The translations under genes were made by a program, and so were the position numbers. The notes below the pieces were generated by a model. It was not told where the DNA came from, ran no database searches, and worked only from the letters and a program-made list of their open reading frames with translations. Source: an uncultured Oscillospiraceae bacterium (GTDB taxonomy: Bacteria; Bacillota; Clostridia; Oscillospirales; Oscillospiraceae). From it: DNA of 64,000 bases. Positions 7,868 to 15,182 of this stretch are shown here, in pieces. Each line of letters begins with the position of its first letter. The first letter of the stretch is position 1. The stretch spans positions 1 through 64,000 of the forward strand of contig CAKTMF010000008.1 of assembly GCA_934573855.1 (NCBI GenBank). Reading direction: 5' to 3'.

Positions 7868-8251
7868 ATGAGACTTACAAAGAGCGAACTGGAAGTTATG
7901 AACGTTATGTGGAAGGCCGGCAAGCCCCTTTCCCGCAACGAGATACTCGAGCTTTCCGTTGACAAGACGTGGAAGGACAGCTCCGTCCACATCATACTCA
8001 ACGGTATGCTCAGGAAAGAGGCCATCCGCGAGGACGGCTTTACCCGCTGCGGCAAGGTCTGGGGCCGGCTTTACGCGCCCAACATCACGATGGAGGAGTA
8101 TTATGCCGAGAACGTTTTCTCCAAGAGCGATATCAGCGCTCTGCCGCTGATGTTCTCCGCGATGATCCAGAGCGACGAGATCACCCCCGAGATGATCGAC
8201 GAGCTTGAAAAAATGCTTGAAAAACGCAAGGAAGAATTGTCCCGGAAATGA
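7868..8251 (+). CDS. blaI: BlaI/MecI-family transcriptional repressor
   Basis: A 127-residue protein, normal for the family. Residues 1-75 form the winged helix (LTKSELEVMNVMWKAGKPLS, then KDSSVHIILNGMLRKEAI for the recognition helix and wing). The C-terminal part (MEEYYAENVF onward) matches the dimerisation and cleavage region. I start it at the ATG 7868, preceded by ATGGAGGTTTGAA; a GTG/ATG further up lacks a ribosome binding site. It overlaps the M56 gene by four bases. In known systems the M56 partner triggers cleavage of BlaI and derepression; here no beta-lactamase gene is adjacent. The likely targets are its own operon and possibly the downstream envelope cassettes. Confidence 0.9.
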   Translation: MRLTKSELEVMNVMWKAGKPLSRNEILELSVDKTWKDSSVHIILNGMLRKEAIREDGFTRCGKVWGRLYAPNITMEEYYAENVFSKSDISALPLMFSAMIQSDEITPEMIDELEKMLEKRKEELSRK

Positions 8252-9387
8252 TCGTCAGCAGCTACTCCATACTTGCCGCGGTGATCATCTATAACGTCTG
8301 CCTCTCCGCGGCCGCGCTCTTTCTGCGCAGGAGGGACATGCTTTCGCGGAACGTGGTATCCGTGCTGCTCCTGCTGATATTCCTCAGTGTACTCAGACTG
8401 GCGATCCCCGTCAGCATGGAGAGCGCCCATGTCATTGGCTCGGACAGTATCCTCCCGACGCTGTGCAGCTGGCTCGGACGGCCGTTCATCGGAGACATGA
8501 CGGCGGGGGTGCTGCTGCTCGCCGTGTGGACGGCGGGCGCGGCGTCAGTCATCGCGAGGTATGCCGTGTGCGACCTGCGCTTCCGGCGCGAGGCGGCACG
8601 CTATCAGCTGACGGAGCGCGAGGACATCCGCGCGCTGGCGGATGAGCTGGGCATTGACTGCGACGTCCGCGTCTCGTCTGACATAACTACGCCCTTTACG
8701 GCGAACGCGTTTCGCCCGGTGGTGTATCTCCCGGACGCCGAGCTGAGCCTTTATGAGTGGGAAGCGATCCTCAGACACGAGGCGGCGCACATCAGCGCCC
8801 ATGACAACCTGATAAAGCTCCTGCTCCTCTTATCCGAGGCGGCGTTCTGGTGGAACCCGATGATACATGCCGCCGGGGAGGAGATATCTGATCTGCTCGA
8901 GCTTCGCTGCGATGAGAGGGCGACCGCGCATATGACGCCGCTTGAGCGCGTCGATTACTGCGAGACGCTCCTTAAGGTGCTGTCGCTGTACCAGCGGGGC
9001 AGGGCCCCAGCGGTAGCCAGCGCGGCGGTCAAGGCCGAGAAGCGCCTTCGGCGCAGGATAAGACTGATCGTCGAGGGGAGCGGCTCAAAGAAAGACTCCA
9101 TATTCCGGCGCGTGGGCTCCGTGCTGCTCGTCGCGCTTTTCATTGCGTCGTATTTTGTGATAATCCAGCCGCGCGGCTTCCCAACTGAGGAGGACATTCT
9201 GGGGGATGCACCCGCCGGAGCTGTCGTCGAGGATTACGGCGCTCTGGACGACGGGGACGTTTATCTTGCGGTGGAGGACGGAGAATATGTGCTGTATGTG
9301 ACCGGCGTGCGCGTATATCCCGTACCCGAGGAACTTTTGCAGCCAAATATCATTTCGTTATTTGATATTAAAGAAGGAGGAAACTGA
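8248..9387 (+). CDS. M56-family membrane metallopeptidase (BlaR1-like sensor)
   Basis: A 379-residue protein. Several membrane segments fill residues 1-110, then the cytosolic zinc-protease loop carries HEAAH at residues 177-181, followed by further helices and a last membrane segment near 290-310 (VGSVLLVALFIASYFVI). Only about 70 residues remain outside after it. That is far too short for the penicillin-binding domain of true BlaR1, so the sensed signal is probably not a beta-lactam acylating this protein. It overlaps blaI by ATGA and is followed after 1 bp by a small secreted protein gene, all apparently one transcript. Confidence 0.88.
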   Translation: MIVSSYSILAAVIIYNVCLSAAALFLRRRDMLSRNVVSVLLLLIFLSVLRLAIPVSMESAHVIGSDSILPTLCSWLGRPFIGDMTAGVLLLAVWTAGAASVIARYAVCDLRFRREAARYQLTEREDIRALADELGIDCDVRVSSDITTPFTANAFRPVVYLPDAELSLYEWEAILRHEAAHISAHDNLIKLLLLLSEAAFWWNPMIHAAGEEISDLLELRCDERATAHMTPLERVDYCETLLKVLSLYQRGRAPAVASAAVKAEKRLRRRIRLIVEGSGSKKDSIFRRVGSVLLVALFIASYFVIIQPRGFPTEEDILGDAPAGAVVEDYGALDDGDVYLAVEDGEYVLYVTGVRVYPVPEELLQPNIISLFDIKEGGN

Positions 9388-9388
9388 A

Positions 9389-9664
9389 ATGAAACGTTTG
9401 GTAAGCCTGGCCCTCGCGCTCCTCATGGCACTCTCACTCACGGCGACCGCTTTTGCGGACTACACCGACGCGTCCGGCTATGACCCTGCACAGGATAAGC
9501 AGCTGTACACCCCCTCGTCCGACGACGGCTCCGGCGTAAGCGTCCACGCGGAGGAAACCAAAGTATATTACCGCACGGTGAACGGCAGAAAGCAGATGCG
9601 CATATGGTCGGTCACTTACTCGAAGTGGCTCACCGACTGGATAGACATCGGCCCGGCCGACTGA
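9389..9664 (+). CDS. Small secreted protein (91 aa)
   Basis: A clear signal peptide (MKRLVSLALALLMALSLTATAFA) precedes a 68-residue mature part with no Cys, rich in Asp, Tyr and Trp. No family is recognised. The start has AAGGAGG seven bases upstream and lies 1 bp after the M56 stop, so it is the third gene of the blaI operon. Being secreted and co-expressed with the sensor, it may be a ligand or regulator of the M56 protein; that is inference. Confidence 0.75.
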   Translation: MKRLVSLALALLMALSLTATAFADYTDASGYDPAQDKQLYTPSSDDGSGVSVHAEETKVYYRTVNGRKQMRIWSVTYSKWLTDWIDIGPAD

Positions 9665-9788
9665 ATCCCGCACCCCCCCGCCCGGCACATAATACTATGA
9701 TATTACAACAACTTAAAACTGAGCCATGACCCGCCGGAGAGCAGTCCCGCGGGTAAAGCAAAGAAAAGGCATTTCCTCACACTGAGAT

Positions 9789-9830
9789 AAAGTCAAGGCC
9801 ATCGATGGAACCGATGGCCTTGACTTTTTT
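9789..9830 (+). terminator. Terminator of the blaI operon
   Basis: A 15-bp perfect stem (AAGTCAAGGCCATCG with its complement, loop of seven) is followed by TTTTTT. It separates the regulator operon from the first secreted-protein cassette. Confidence 0.9.
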
Positions 9831-10031
9831 GGACATAAATTGTGCATACTGCACTAAAACTATGAATATATTTTTACTTTACAAAATAGAGAATTAATGT
9901 TAACTTATAAGTAGGATGATAGAAAAATAATTTTAAAAGCTAAACATCAGCGCGAACCCTGTAATGTCTTTATTCCCGCAAGGGCCCGGCGGGGGTAATT
10001 ACAATAAAACAAAATATTAAAAGAAAGGGTA
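9824..10031 (+). promoter_or_regulatory. Cassette leader, copy 1
   Basis: About 208 bp nearly identical to 14540-14748. It contains an operator-like dyad GTGCA-TAC-TGCAC (9842-9854), a TTTACA (9878) with a TAACTT 17 bp on, and a final ~60 nt identical in both copies. That final part includes a CCCGC/GCGGG hairpin and the ribosome binding site AAAGGG. The strict identity of the last part suggests a regulated promoter plus a structured 5' untranslated region shared by both cassettes. Confidence 0.75.
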
Positions 10032-10305
10032 CCATCAGTTGACAAGAGCATACACGCCTGACGGCAAGTCTTTCCGGTGCTTTTTGCCCTTTTCGCCTTG
10101 ATGGGTTACGACACATCTGCGGCTCAAAAAGCAAAAATCACTCGGAAATCCAAAGCCGTCAGGTGCAAAGCAGTTTTGCCGGAGCGGAAATGCGTTCAGG
10201 CAATGAAAGGCACGCAGCCGATACTTGGTGTCTCGGCAAGGGCTTTGAAGCTGCTTGGGCGCATTTCCGCCCGTCAAAACCGTGTGTGTCCTTGTCAACT
10301 GATGG
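10032..10305. mobile_element. MITE, 274 bp, flanked by TA
   Basis: The terminal inverted repeats begin CCATCAGTTGACAAG and end with the exact complement. A TA lies on each side (10030-10031 and 10306-10307). The homologous leader at 14747 has a single TA at the same place, so this is the occupied site and TA is the target duplication, as for IS630/Tc1-mariner elements. No transposase is encoded. It lies between the ribosome binding site (AAAGGG, 10024-10029) and the start codon at 10314. An inverted relative is at 21880-22268. Confidence 0.85.
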
Positions 10306-10313
10306 TAAAAACG

Positions 10314-10691
10314 ATGAAAAAAATTATTGCGCTGCTTCTCATCCTCGTCATGGCGATTTGTGTGTTCCCGGCAAATGCATTTGCGGACGCAACATCAAAG
10401 GAAATCCCGATGCGATATGTTACCAAATACTGCGTCAAGGAAGGCTCAACATTTGTTTCATTACGCAGAGAGGCCGGACTTGATTCTGAAGTTATCGGTT
10501 ACGTTCAGGGCGGAGAGTACTTTAATCTGATCTGGGATCAGGGTACACTTACTAACCCGAGTTACTTGACGGGTTATATCGACGGTTACAGATGGGCGCA
10601 CGTCCAAATGTCGTATTACTCGTCTTGGCCGAACACTATAGGCTTTATTGCAAATGACTATGTGCAGACGGTCTACACGGATGGCGATTGA
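10314..10691 (+). CDS. Secreted protein with SH3-like domain (125 aa)
   Basis: Signal peptide MKKIIALLLILVMAICVFPA with the ANAFA cleavage region, then a ~95-residue domain that looks like a bacterial SH3 fold (VSLRREAGLDSEVIGYVQGG, later AHVQM and GFIANDYVQ). Such domains bind cell-wall peptides. The true start is this ATG; a longer frame begins inside the MITE at 10077 and would put the signal peptide in the middle. The MITE has displaced the original ribosome binding site by about 280 bp. Only a weak TGATGG remains close by, so expression may be lowered. It heads a cassette with a lipoprotein and a VanZ protein. Confidence 0.75.
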   Translation: MKKIIALLLILVMAICVFPANAFADATSKEIPMRYVTKYCVKEGSTFVSLRREAGLDSEVIGYVQGGEYFNLIWDQGTLTNPSYLTGYIDGYRWAHVQMSYYSSWPNTIGFIANDYVQTVYTDGD

Positions 10692-10749
10692 TAAACGCAG
10701 ACAATCATAAGCAGGAGACTATTAAAATCAATTAAGCAGTGTTTTACAA

Positions 10750-10793
10750 GGCTATGCTCTCTCACAGGCGCCTGAGCGGGCATAGCCGTTTTC
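10750..10793 (+). terminator. Weak hairpin between cassette genes
   Basis: GGCTATGC (10750-10757) pairs with GCATAGCC (10780-10787) and GTTTTC follows. It could attenuate transcription into the lipoprotein gene. Confidence 0.45.
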
Positions 10794-10806
10794 AGAGGTG
10801 GATAAA

Positions 10807-12960
10807 ATGAAGCAGCTTTATAAGAGACCCGTTTCCATATTCCTCAGTCTGATCATGCTGTTGAGCATGGCTGCGTGTACAAATGACGCGGAGGAAAAAG
10901 TGAATGGAGCCGCACTGCTCGGCGGCACGGAAAGCATTGAAACGGAAGAGGTCTTTATCAGAGAGGAGGTCTACCCGTTCGGGGGCGGCTGCACCGTTTC
11001 AGGGGTGGTCAGGATCGGGGATACTCTGCTCGTGCAGGGGTATGACAATAACAGGGATGAACCGGTATTTACGCTGGCAAAGCTGAGCTTCGACGAATTT
11101 GACAAGGCGAAAATCAACGGATATTCAACTCTCACGATAGAGGGGCGTGGCGACGCGGCACGCGCCATGATATACGGCATTACTGCGGGCGGGGACGGCT
11201 GCTTTTACATATTGGCCGGAGAAGCCCCGAGAGAATATACGCGCGGGGGAGAGCGGCGGCGAAACCCGGACTATCAGGGACGTATTGCTGTCCTGCGCTA
11301 TTCCGTCGAGGGCGAATTTCTGGGAAAATGCGAATATGAAAAATGGCTTGCCGAGGACGTCTACGGGATACTCGCGGACGGCCGAGGAAATATCGTCATA
11401 TATGGACAGGCGTACATAGCGGAATTTTCGTTTGACAGACCGGACGAGATCGCATTGCAAAGGATAGACGATGGGTGCGTCATCATGACAGGCGCACTTT
11501 ATAGAGACGACATCATTTTTACGATTTGGGGAGCGGACGGCTCGTACTTTGAATATGACACGGAGAGCGGAACCTTGAGTCCGACTGCGATACACGATAC
11601 CGAAGGACTGCGGGAGGCAAGCATTGACGGCGCGTCAAAGTGCCAAGGGCTGGACGGCGAGCTTATACTGAACGAAGCGCTGCAGTTTTGGGTCTGCGAG
11701 GAGCTGAGCGACTGCCGGTCAAAGTTCAGGTGGAACTACACGGTGACAAGCGAATTTCTCCCGTATGTGTGCCGAGTAGGCGAGAATGTGTTCGTGTGCA
11801 GCTCCTCGGGGAAGGAATCATTGTCGGTCATAGGCATGGTAAAGCAGCCAATGGTCACCCAAAGCACCGTCAATGTGGCGCTTGTGAACATGAGCGGGAA
11901 CAGCGCGATGACAGCGCTCGCGGAGCAAAATCTCAAGGGCGGCAAGTACCGTTACGAGATCGCCGAATACGACGAGAGCAACACGGAAAGACTGCTGGCC
12001 GACATGAACGCGGGCGAGTCGCCGGATCTGATCATTTTTGAGCGGGATTTCAGCACGGGCGCGGACATGTTCGAGGATCTGTACTTTTATATAGACAACG
12101 ACGATGATATTTCCAGAGACAGCTTTATTCCGAACTTTTTGACCTCACTTTCCGTTAACGGGGAGCTGCTTGAGATATGGCCGTCGGTGTCGATAAACAC
12201 CGTTGCCGCAAGAAACTCGGACATCGTGGGAGACACGCCGCTGACTATCTCAGACTATCAGGATATAGTTGACGGCTCGGAGAAGTATAAAAGCATTTTT
12301 GGCAGCTTCATGACAAAAGAAAATCTGCTGGGATGGGTAAGCATTGTCGGGACGAGCATGTTTATCGACAGGGAAAACGCCGCCTGCAATTTTGACAGCG
12401 AGGCGTTCACACGGCTGCTGGCCCTGTGCGCGCAGATGAGGACGGACAGCTCGGTACAGGCCGCGCCGGACATCTCGGAGAGTCTCCTTGCGGTTTATGT
12501 GATAAGCTCCCCGCAGGCACTCCCGTCGATACGCAACGTACTGGGAGAGGATTATTCATTTGTCGGCTTCCCGGCGGGCGGCGAGGGGTGCAGCTATTAC
12601 AGCTGCGGTCTCAGCGGCAGAATGGCCATACCAAAGGCGAGTAAGAACAAGGATGGAGCATGGAGCTTTATTAAGAGCATGCTGGGGCAGGAGGCGCAGA
12701 CAAACACCGGCTACTGTCTGCCGGTGGACCTGACGGCACTGCTGCGGCAGGCGGAGGCTTCGCTGAATGAGGAAGATGTCGGGCTGCTTATGAGTCTCGT
12801 TTCGGAAACCAAGTATGCAGAAAATACGGCCGACATTCCGCTGCGCGATATCATCCGTTCCTCGGGCAGGGCTTTCCTCGCCGGCGAAAAGACGCTGGAG
12901 GAGACGACGGCGCTCATCCAGTCAAGAGCAAACATCTATATGGCGGAAAAATACGGCTGA
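10807..12960 (+). CDS. Propeller/solute-binding-like lipoprotein 1
   Basis: A 717-residue lipoprotein (lipobox SMAAC, Cys24). I start at ATG 10807 because AGAGGTGG lies five bases before it; a GTG at 10798 overlaps that site. Residues ~35-350 show repeated beta-rich stretches (GRGNIVIYGQ, DGCFYILAG) like a propeller. From about residue 355 (TVNVALVNMSG) to the end the sequence resembles family 1 extracellular solute-binding proteins, with MNAGESPDLIIFE, WSFIKSML, and the shared tail ETTALIQSRANIYMAEKYG. No ABC permease or ATPase gene is near. Function is unknown; it may sense or capture an oligosaccharide or wall fragment. Confidence 0.8.
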   Translation: MKQLYKRPVSIFLSLIMLLSMAACTNDAEEKVNGAALLGGTESIETEEVFIREEVYPFGGGCTVSGVVRIGDTLLVQGYDNNRDEPVFTLAKLSFDEFDKAKINGYSTLTIEGRGDAARAMIYGITAGGDGCFYILAGEAPREYTRGGERRRNPDYQGRIAVLRYSVEGEFLGKCEYEKWLAEDVYGILADGRGNIVIYGQAYIAEFSFDRPDEIALQRIDDGCVIMTGALYRDDIIFTIWGADGSYFEYDTESGTLSPTAIHDTEGLREASIDGASKCQGLDGELILNEALQFWVCEELSDCRSKFRWNYTVTSEFLPYVCRVGENVFVCSSSGKESLSVIGMVKQPMVTQSTVNVALVNMSGNSAMTALAEQNLKGGKYRYEIAEYDESNTERLLADMNAGESPDLIIFERDFSTGADMFEDLYFYIDNDDDISRDSFIPNFLTSLSVNGELLEIWPSVSINTVAARNSDIVGDTPLTISDYQDIVDGSEKYKSIFGSFMTKENLLGWVSIVGTSMFIDRENAACNFDSEAFTRLLALCAQMRTDSSVQAAPDISESLLAVYVISSPQALPSIRNVLGEDYSFVGFPAGGEGCSYYSCGLSGRMAIPKASKNKDGAWSFIKSMLGQEAQTNTGYCLPVDLTALLRQAEASLNEEDVGLLMSLVSETKYAENTADIPLRDIIRSSGRAFLAGEKTLEETTALIQSRANIYMAEKYG

Positions 12961-13076
12961 TGATCTCTGAGCCGACAAAAAGCGGAACATAAGTGCAGAC
13001 TTTGTTGTATCATTATCCCCGCGAGCGTAACGTGTAGTTCAATCACAAAACACATTGACCTTCTATGGAGCAAAAA

Positions 13077-14426
13077 ATGCTGTTAAACTACCTGAAACAG
13101 GGAACTGAATACGCGCTTGCGGCACTGATGGCCGCGGGAGCTGCGGTTTGCGTGGCCCAGCTCGTTTCCAAAGGGAAGCTTACCCGCACGCAGAGGATAA
13201 AAATACTGCTCACGGCAGGCTACTTTCTCACGCTGTGCTTTACCGTGTTCGGCGCTCGCGCCCAGTACGGCGCGGCAGAGGTATACCGCTTCAAATACAG
13301 TCTGTACCTCTTTGAAAATCTGAGGAGCGCAGTCCGCGAGAAGTCCGCCGACGCGGTGATCCAGCTCGCGCTCAACGTGATCATGTTTATCCCCTGCGGG
13401 GCCGTGCTGCTGTGGACCGGGAGAAAAGACCGCCGGGGGCGCGTGTTCATCCGGATACCGCTGATAGCGCTCGTGATCGAGAGCGTCCAGTTTTTGACCG
13501 GCTGGGGACTCTTTGACATAGACGACCTCGTCTGCAACACGCTGGGAGGATGTTTTGGTGCGTTCGTTTTTCTGGCCGCGGCGGAAAAAAGCAGACGGAG
13601 CCTGATACCGGCAGCACTGTTGGCGGCGATGGCGGCGGGGGCATGCGCGGTTTATTGCGCCATGCCGTTCGGGCTGCTGCCGGAGGATGTGATCAACTGC
13701 GATCATACGAGGCCCGGCGTCGTGTTGACGGAGGCGGAGAGCCTTGCGCCGCAGACGCTGAGCGTATACCGCGCGGTGGAGCGCGGCAGGAACGACGCCG
13801 CACCGCAGATCGAGGCGATATTCGGCGCGATCGGCGATACGGTCGACTACGGCACGCGGGACGAGTACGAGACGTGCGTGATATACCGCGGAAGCGTCCC
13901 GGCGCATTACCTTTGGTACAATTTCGACGGCTCGTTCCGGCTGGAGCTGGGTCAGAGAGAGGTTCCGCTGCCGGAGGGAACAAGCGCGGCGGAGCAAGTT
14001 TTGGCACTCCTCGGCAATATGGGGTACGACTTGCCCGGCAGCTGCGAGACCGGTACCCCGGGAACGATCATCTTCCGCATGGAGGAATACGGCGGGTCGG
14101 TTTTTGACGGGAGCATAGAATTCGTTTACAGCGGAGACAAGCTTTGCTCCCTGAAATACAGCGTCAGCGAGATGGAGTATTGCGGGGAAGCGGACGCCTA
14201 TACGGAGCGGGAGGTACAAAAAAATCTGCTCCGGGGGCGCTTCTCGGCCGACCGGGAATTTGACGGAGCTATCGGCGTGGTAGAGATAAGCGCCTGTACC
14301 ATCGAATACAGGATGGATACCAAGGGCTTCTGCCGCCCGGTCTATGTGCTTTCGGCGATGATAGACGGTGAGCCGGGACGGCTGACCGCCTCGGCGGTGT
14401 CATACTTTCAGGCGTTAAATAAATGA
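13077..14426 (+). CDS. VanZ-domain membrane protein with extracytoplasmic C-terminal region
   Basis: About 449 residues. The first ~210 residues hold several membrane segments and the VanZ signature (LNVIMFIPCGAVLLW, then ESVQFLTGWGLFDIDDLVCN). The remaining ~240 residues are soluble, mixed alpha/beta, and not recognised. I prefer the ATG at 13077, with GGAG six bases before it; an in-frame ATG at 13065 adds four residues. VanZ proteins are linked to low-level glycopeptide or lipoglycopeptide resistance, but most are uncharacterised. It ends the first cassette. Confidence 0.75.
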   Translation: MLLNYLKQGTEYALAALMAAGAAVCVAQLVSKGKLTRTQRIKILLTAGYFLTLCFTVFGARAQYGAAEVYRFKYSLYLFENLRSAVREKSADAVIQLALNVIMFIPCGAVLLWTGRKDRRGRVFIRIPLIALVIESVQFLTGWGLFDIDDLVCNTLGGCFGAFVFLAAAEKSRRSLIPAALLAAMAAGACAVYCAMPFGLLPEDVINCDHTRPGVVLTEAESLAPQTLSVYRAVERGRNDAAPQIEAIFGAIGDTVDYGTRDEYETCVIYRGSVPAHYLWYNFDGSFRLELGQREVPLPEGTSAAEQVLALLGNMGYDLPGSCETGTPGTIIFRMEEYGGSVFDGSIEFVYSGDKLCSLKYSVSEMEYCGEADAYTEREVQKNLLRGRFSADREFDGAIGVVEISACTIEYRMDTKGFCRPVYVLSAMIDGEPGRLTASAVSYFQALNK

Positions 14427-14501
14427 GAAAAATAGAAATTATCATACTGACCGCTCTTAAATGTCTCCACTGCGCAAAGACAAAAAAGTGCGACTTCGCA
14501 T

Positions 14502-14546
14502 AAAAAAGCTAAATTTGCCAAATGAATCGACAAAGTTAGCTTTTTT
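14502..14546 (+). terminator. Terminator of the first cassette
   Basis: AAAAAAGCTAAATTTG pairs with CAAAGTTAGCTTTTTT with one mismatch around a 13-nt loop. It lies in the same position relative to leader copy 2 as the terminator at 9789 does to copy 1. Confidence 0.8.
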
Positions 14547-14748
14547 AGGACATCAGTTGTGCAAACTGCACTAAAGCTATAAATATATTTTTACTTTACA
14601 AAACTGAGAATTAATGTTAATTTATATGTAAGATGATGAAAAGGTGATTATAAAAGCAAAGCATCAGCGCGGGCCCTGCAATGTCGTTATTCCCGCAAGG
14701 GCCCGGCGGGGGTAATTACAATAAAACAAAATATTAAAAGAAAGGGTA
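14540..14748 (+). promoter_or_regulatory. Cassette leader, copy 2
   Basis: The second copy of the ~208-bp leader at 9824-10031. The dyad reads GTGCA-AAC-TGCAC (14559-14571): its arms are unchanged while the spacer has one change. The last ~60 nt are identical to copy 1. Here AAAGGG is nine bases before the ATG at 14756, the arrangement lost in copy 1 through MITE insertion. Confidence 0.78.
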
Positions 14749-14755
14749 GAAAACG

Positions 14756-15178
14756 ATGAAAAAAGCAATAGCGTTAACAGCTGTACTTGTGTTGGCACTG
14801 TCACTACTGTCTGCAAGCGCATACGCAGACGTCAATTTTACCCCTACAGGAGAGTGCGGATGGTATACTGATGATGGGTATGCTTTCAGCATTGGTCACA
14901 CCACTTATGAAATGCCATATGGTACTGTTTGCAGCAGGACGAGCTATGCGAATTACTATAGCTATGTTTTCCCAATTCAGTATATACTCACGGATTTTGC
15001 GGACTATCACCAGACATGGGGCTTTAACCCACAAGGAATAGATGGGTCATTTGGAGCAAATACAGCCTCGGCCGTGTCTTATTTTCAAAACAGATACGGC
15101 CTGCAGGTAGACGGCTGCGTGGGTGATGAAACATGGTCCGCGTTTGTAGACAGATGGGTCTTTGGTGCGGGCTACTAA
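14756..15178 (+). CDS. Secreted peptidoglycan-binding-like protein (140 aa)
   Basis: A signal peptide (MKKAIALTAVLVLALSLLSA, cleaved after SAYA) is followed by ~40 unassigned residues. The C-terminal domain then has the PG_binding_1 pattern: WGFNPQGIDGSFGANTASAV, SYFQNRYGLQVDG, VGDETWSAF. Such domains bind peptidoglycan but are not enzymes. It heads the second cassette directly behind the conserved leader and is followed after 4 bp by lipoprotein 2. Confidence 0.82.
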   Translation: MKKAIALTAVLVLALSLLSASAYADVNFTPTGECGWYTDDGYAFSIGHTTYEMPYGTVCSRTSYANYYSYVFPIQYILTDFADYHQTWGFNPQGIDGSFGANTASAVSYFQNRYGLQVDGCVGDETWSAFVDRWVFGAGY

Positions 15179-15182
15179 AAAA

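Noticed and set aside
7868..9387. A beta-lactam resistance operon
   Set aside because: The M56 protein lacks a penicillin-binding domain and no beta-lactamase or PBP gene is near, so resistance cannot be claimed.
10077..10691. A 204-residue protein starting inside the MITE
   Set aside because: The signal peptide would be internal and the first ~79 residues are encoded by the mobile element; the start at 10314 matches the homologous cassette at 14756.
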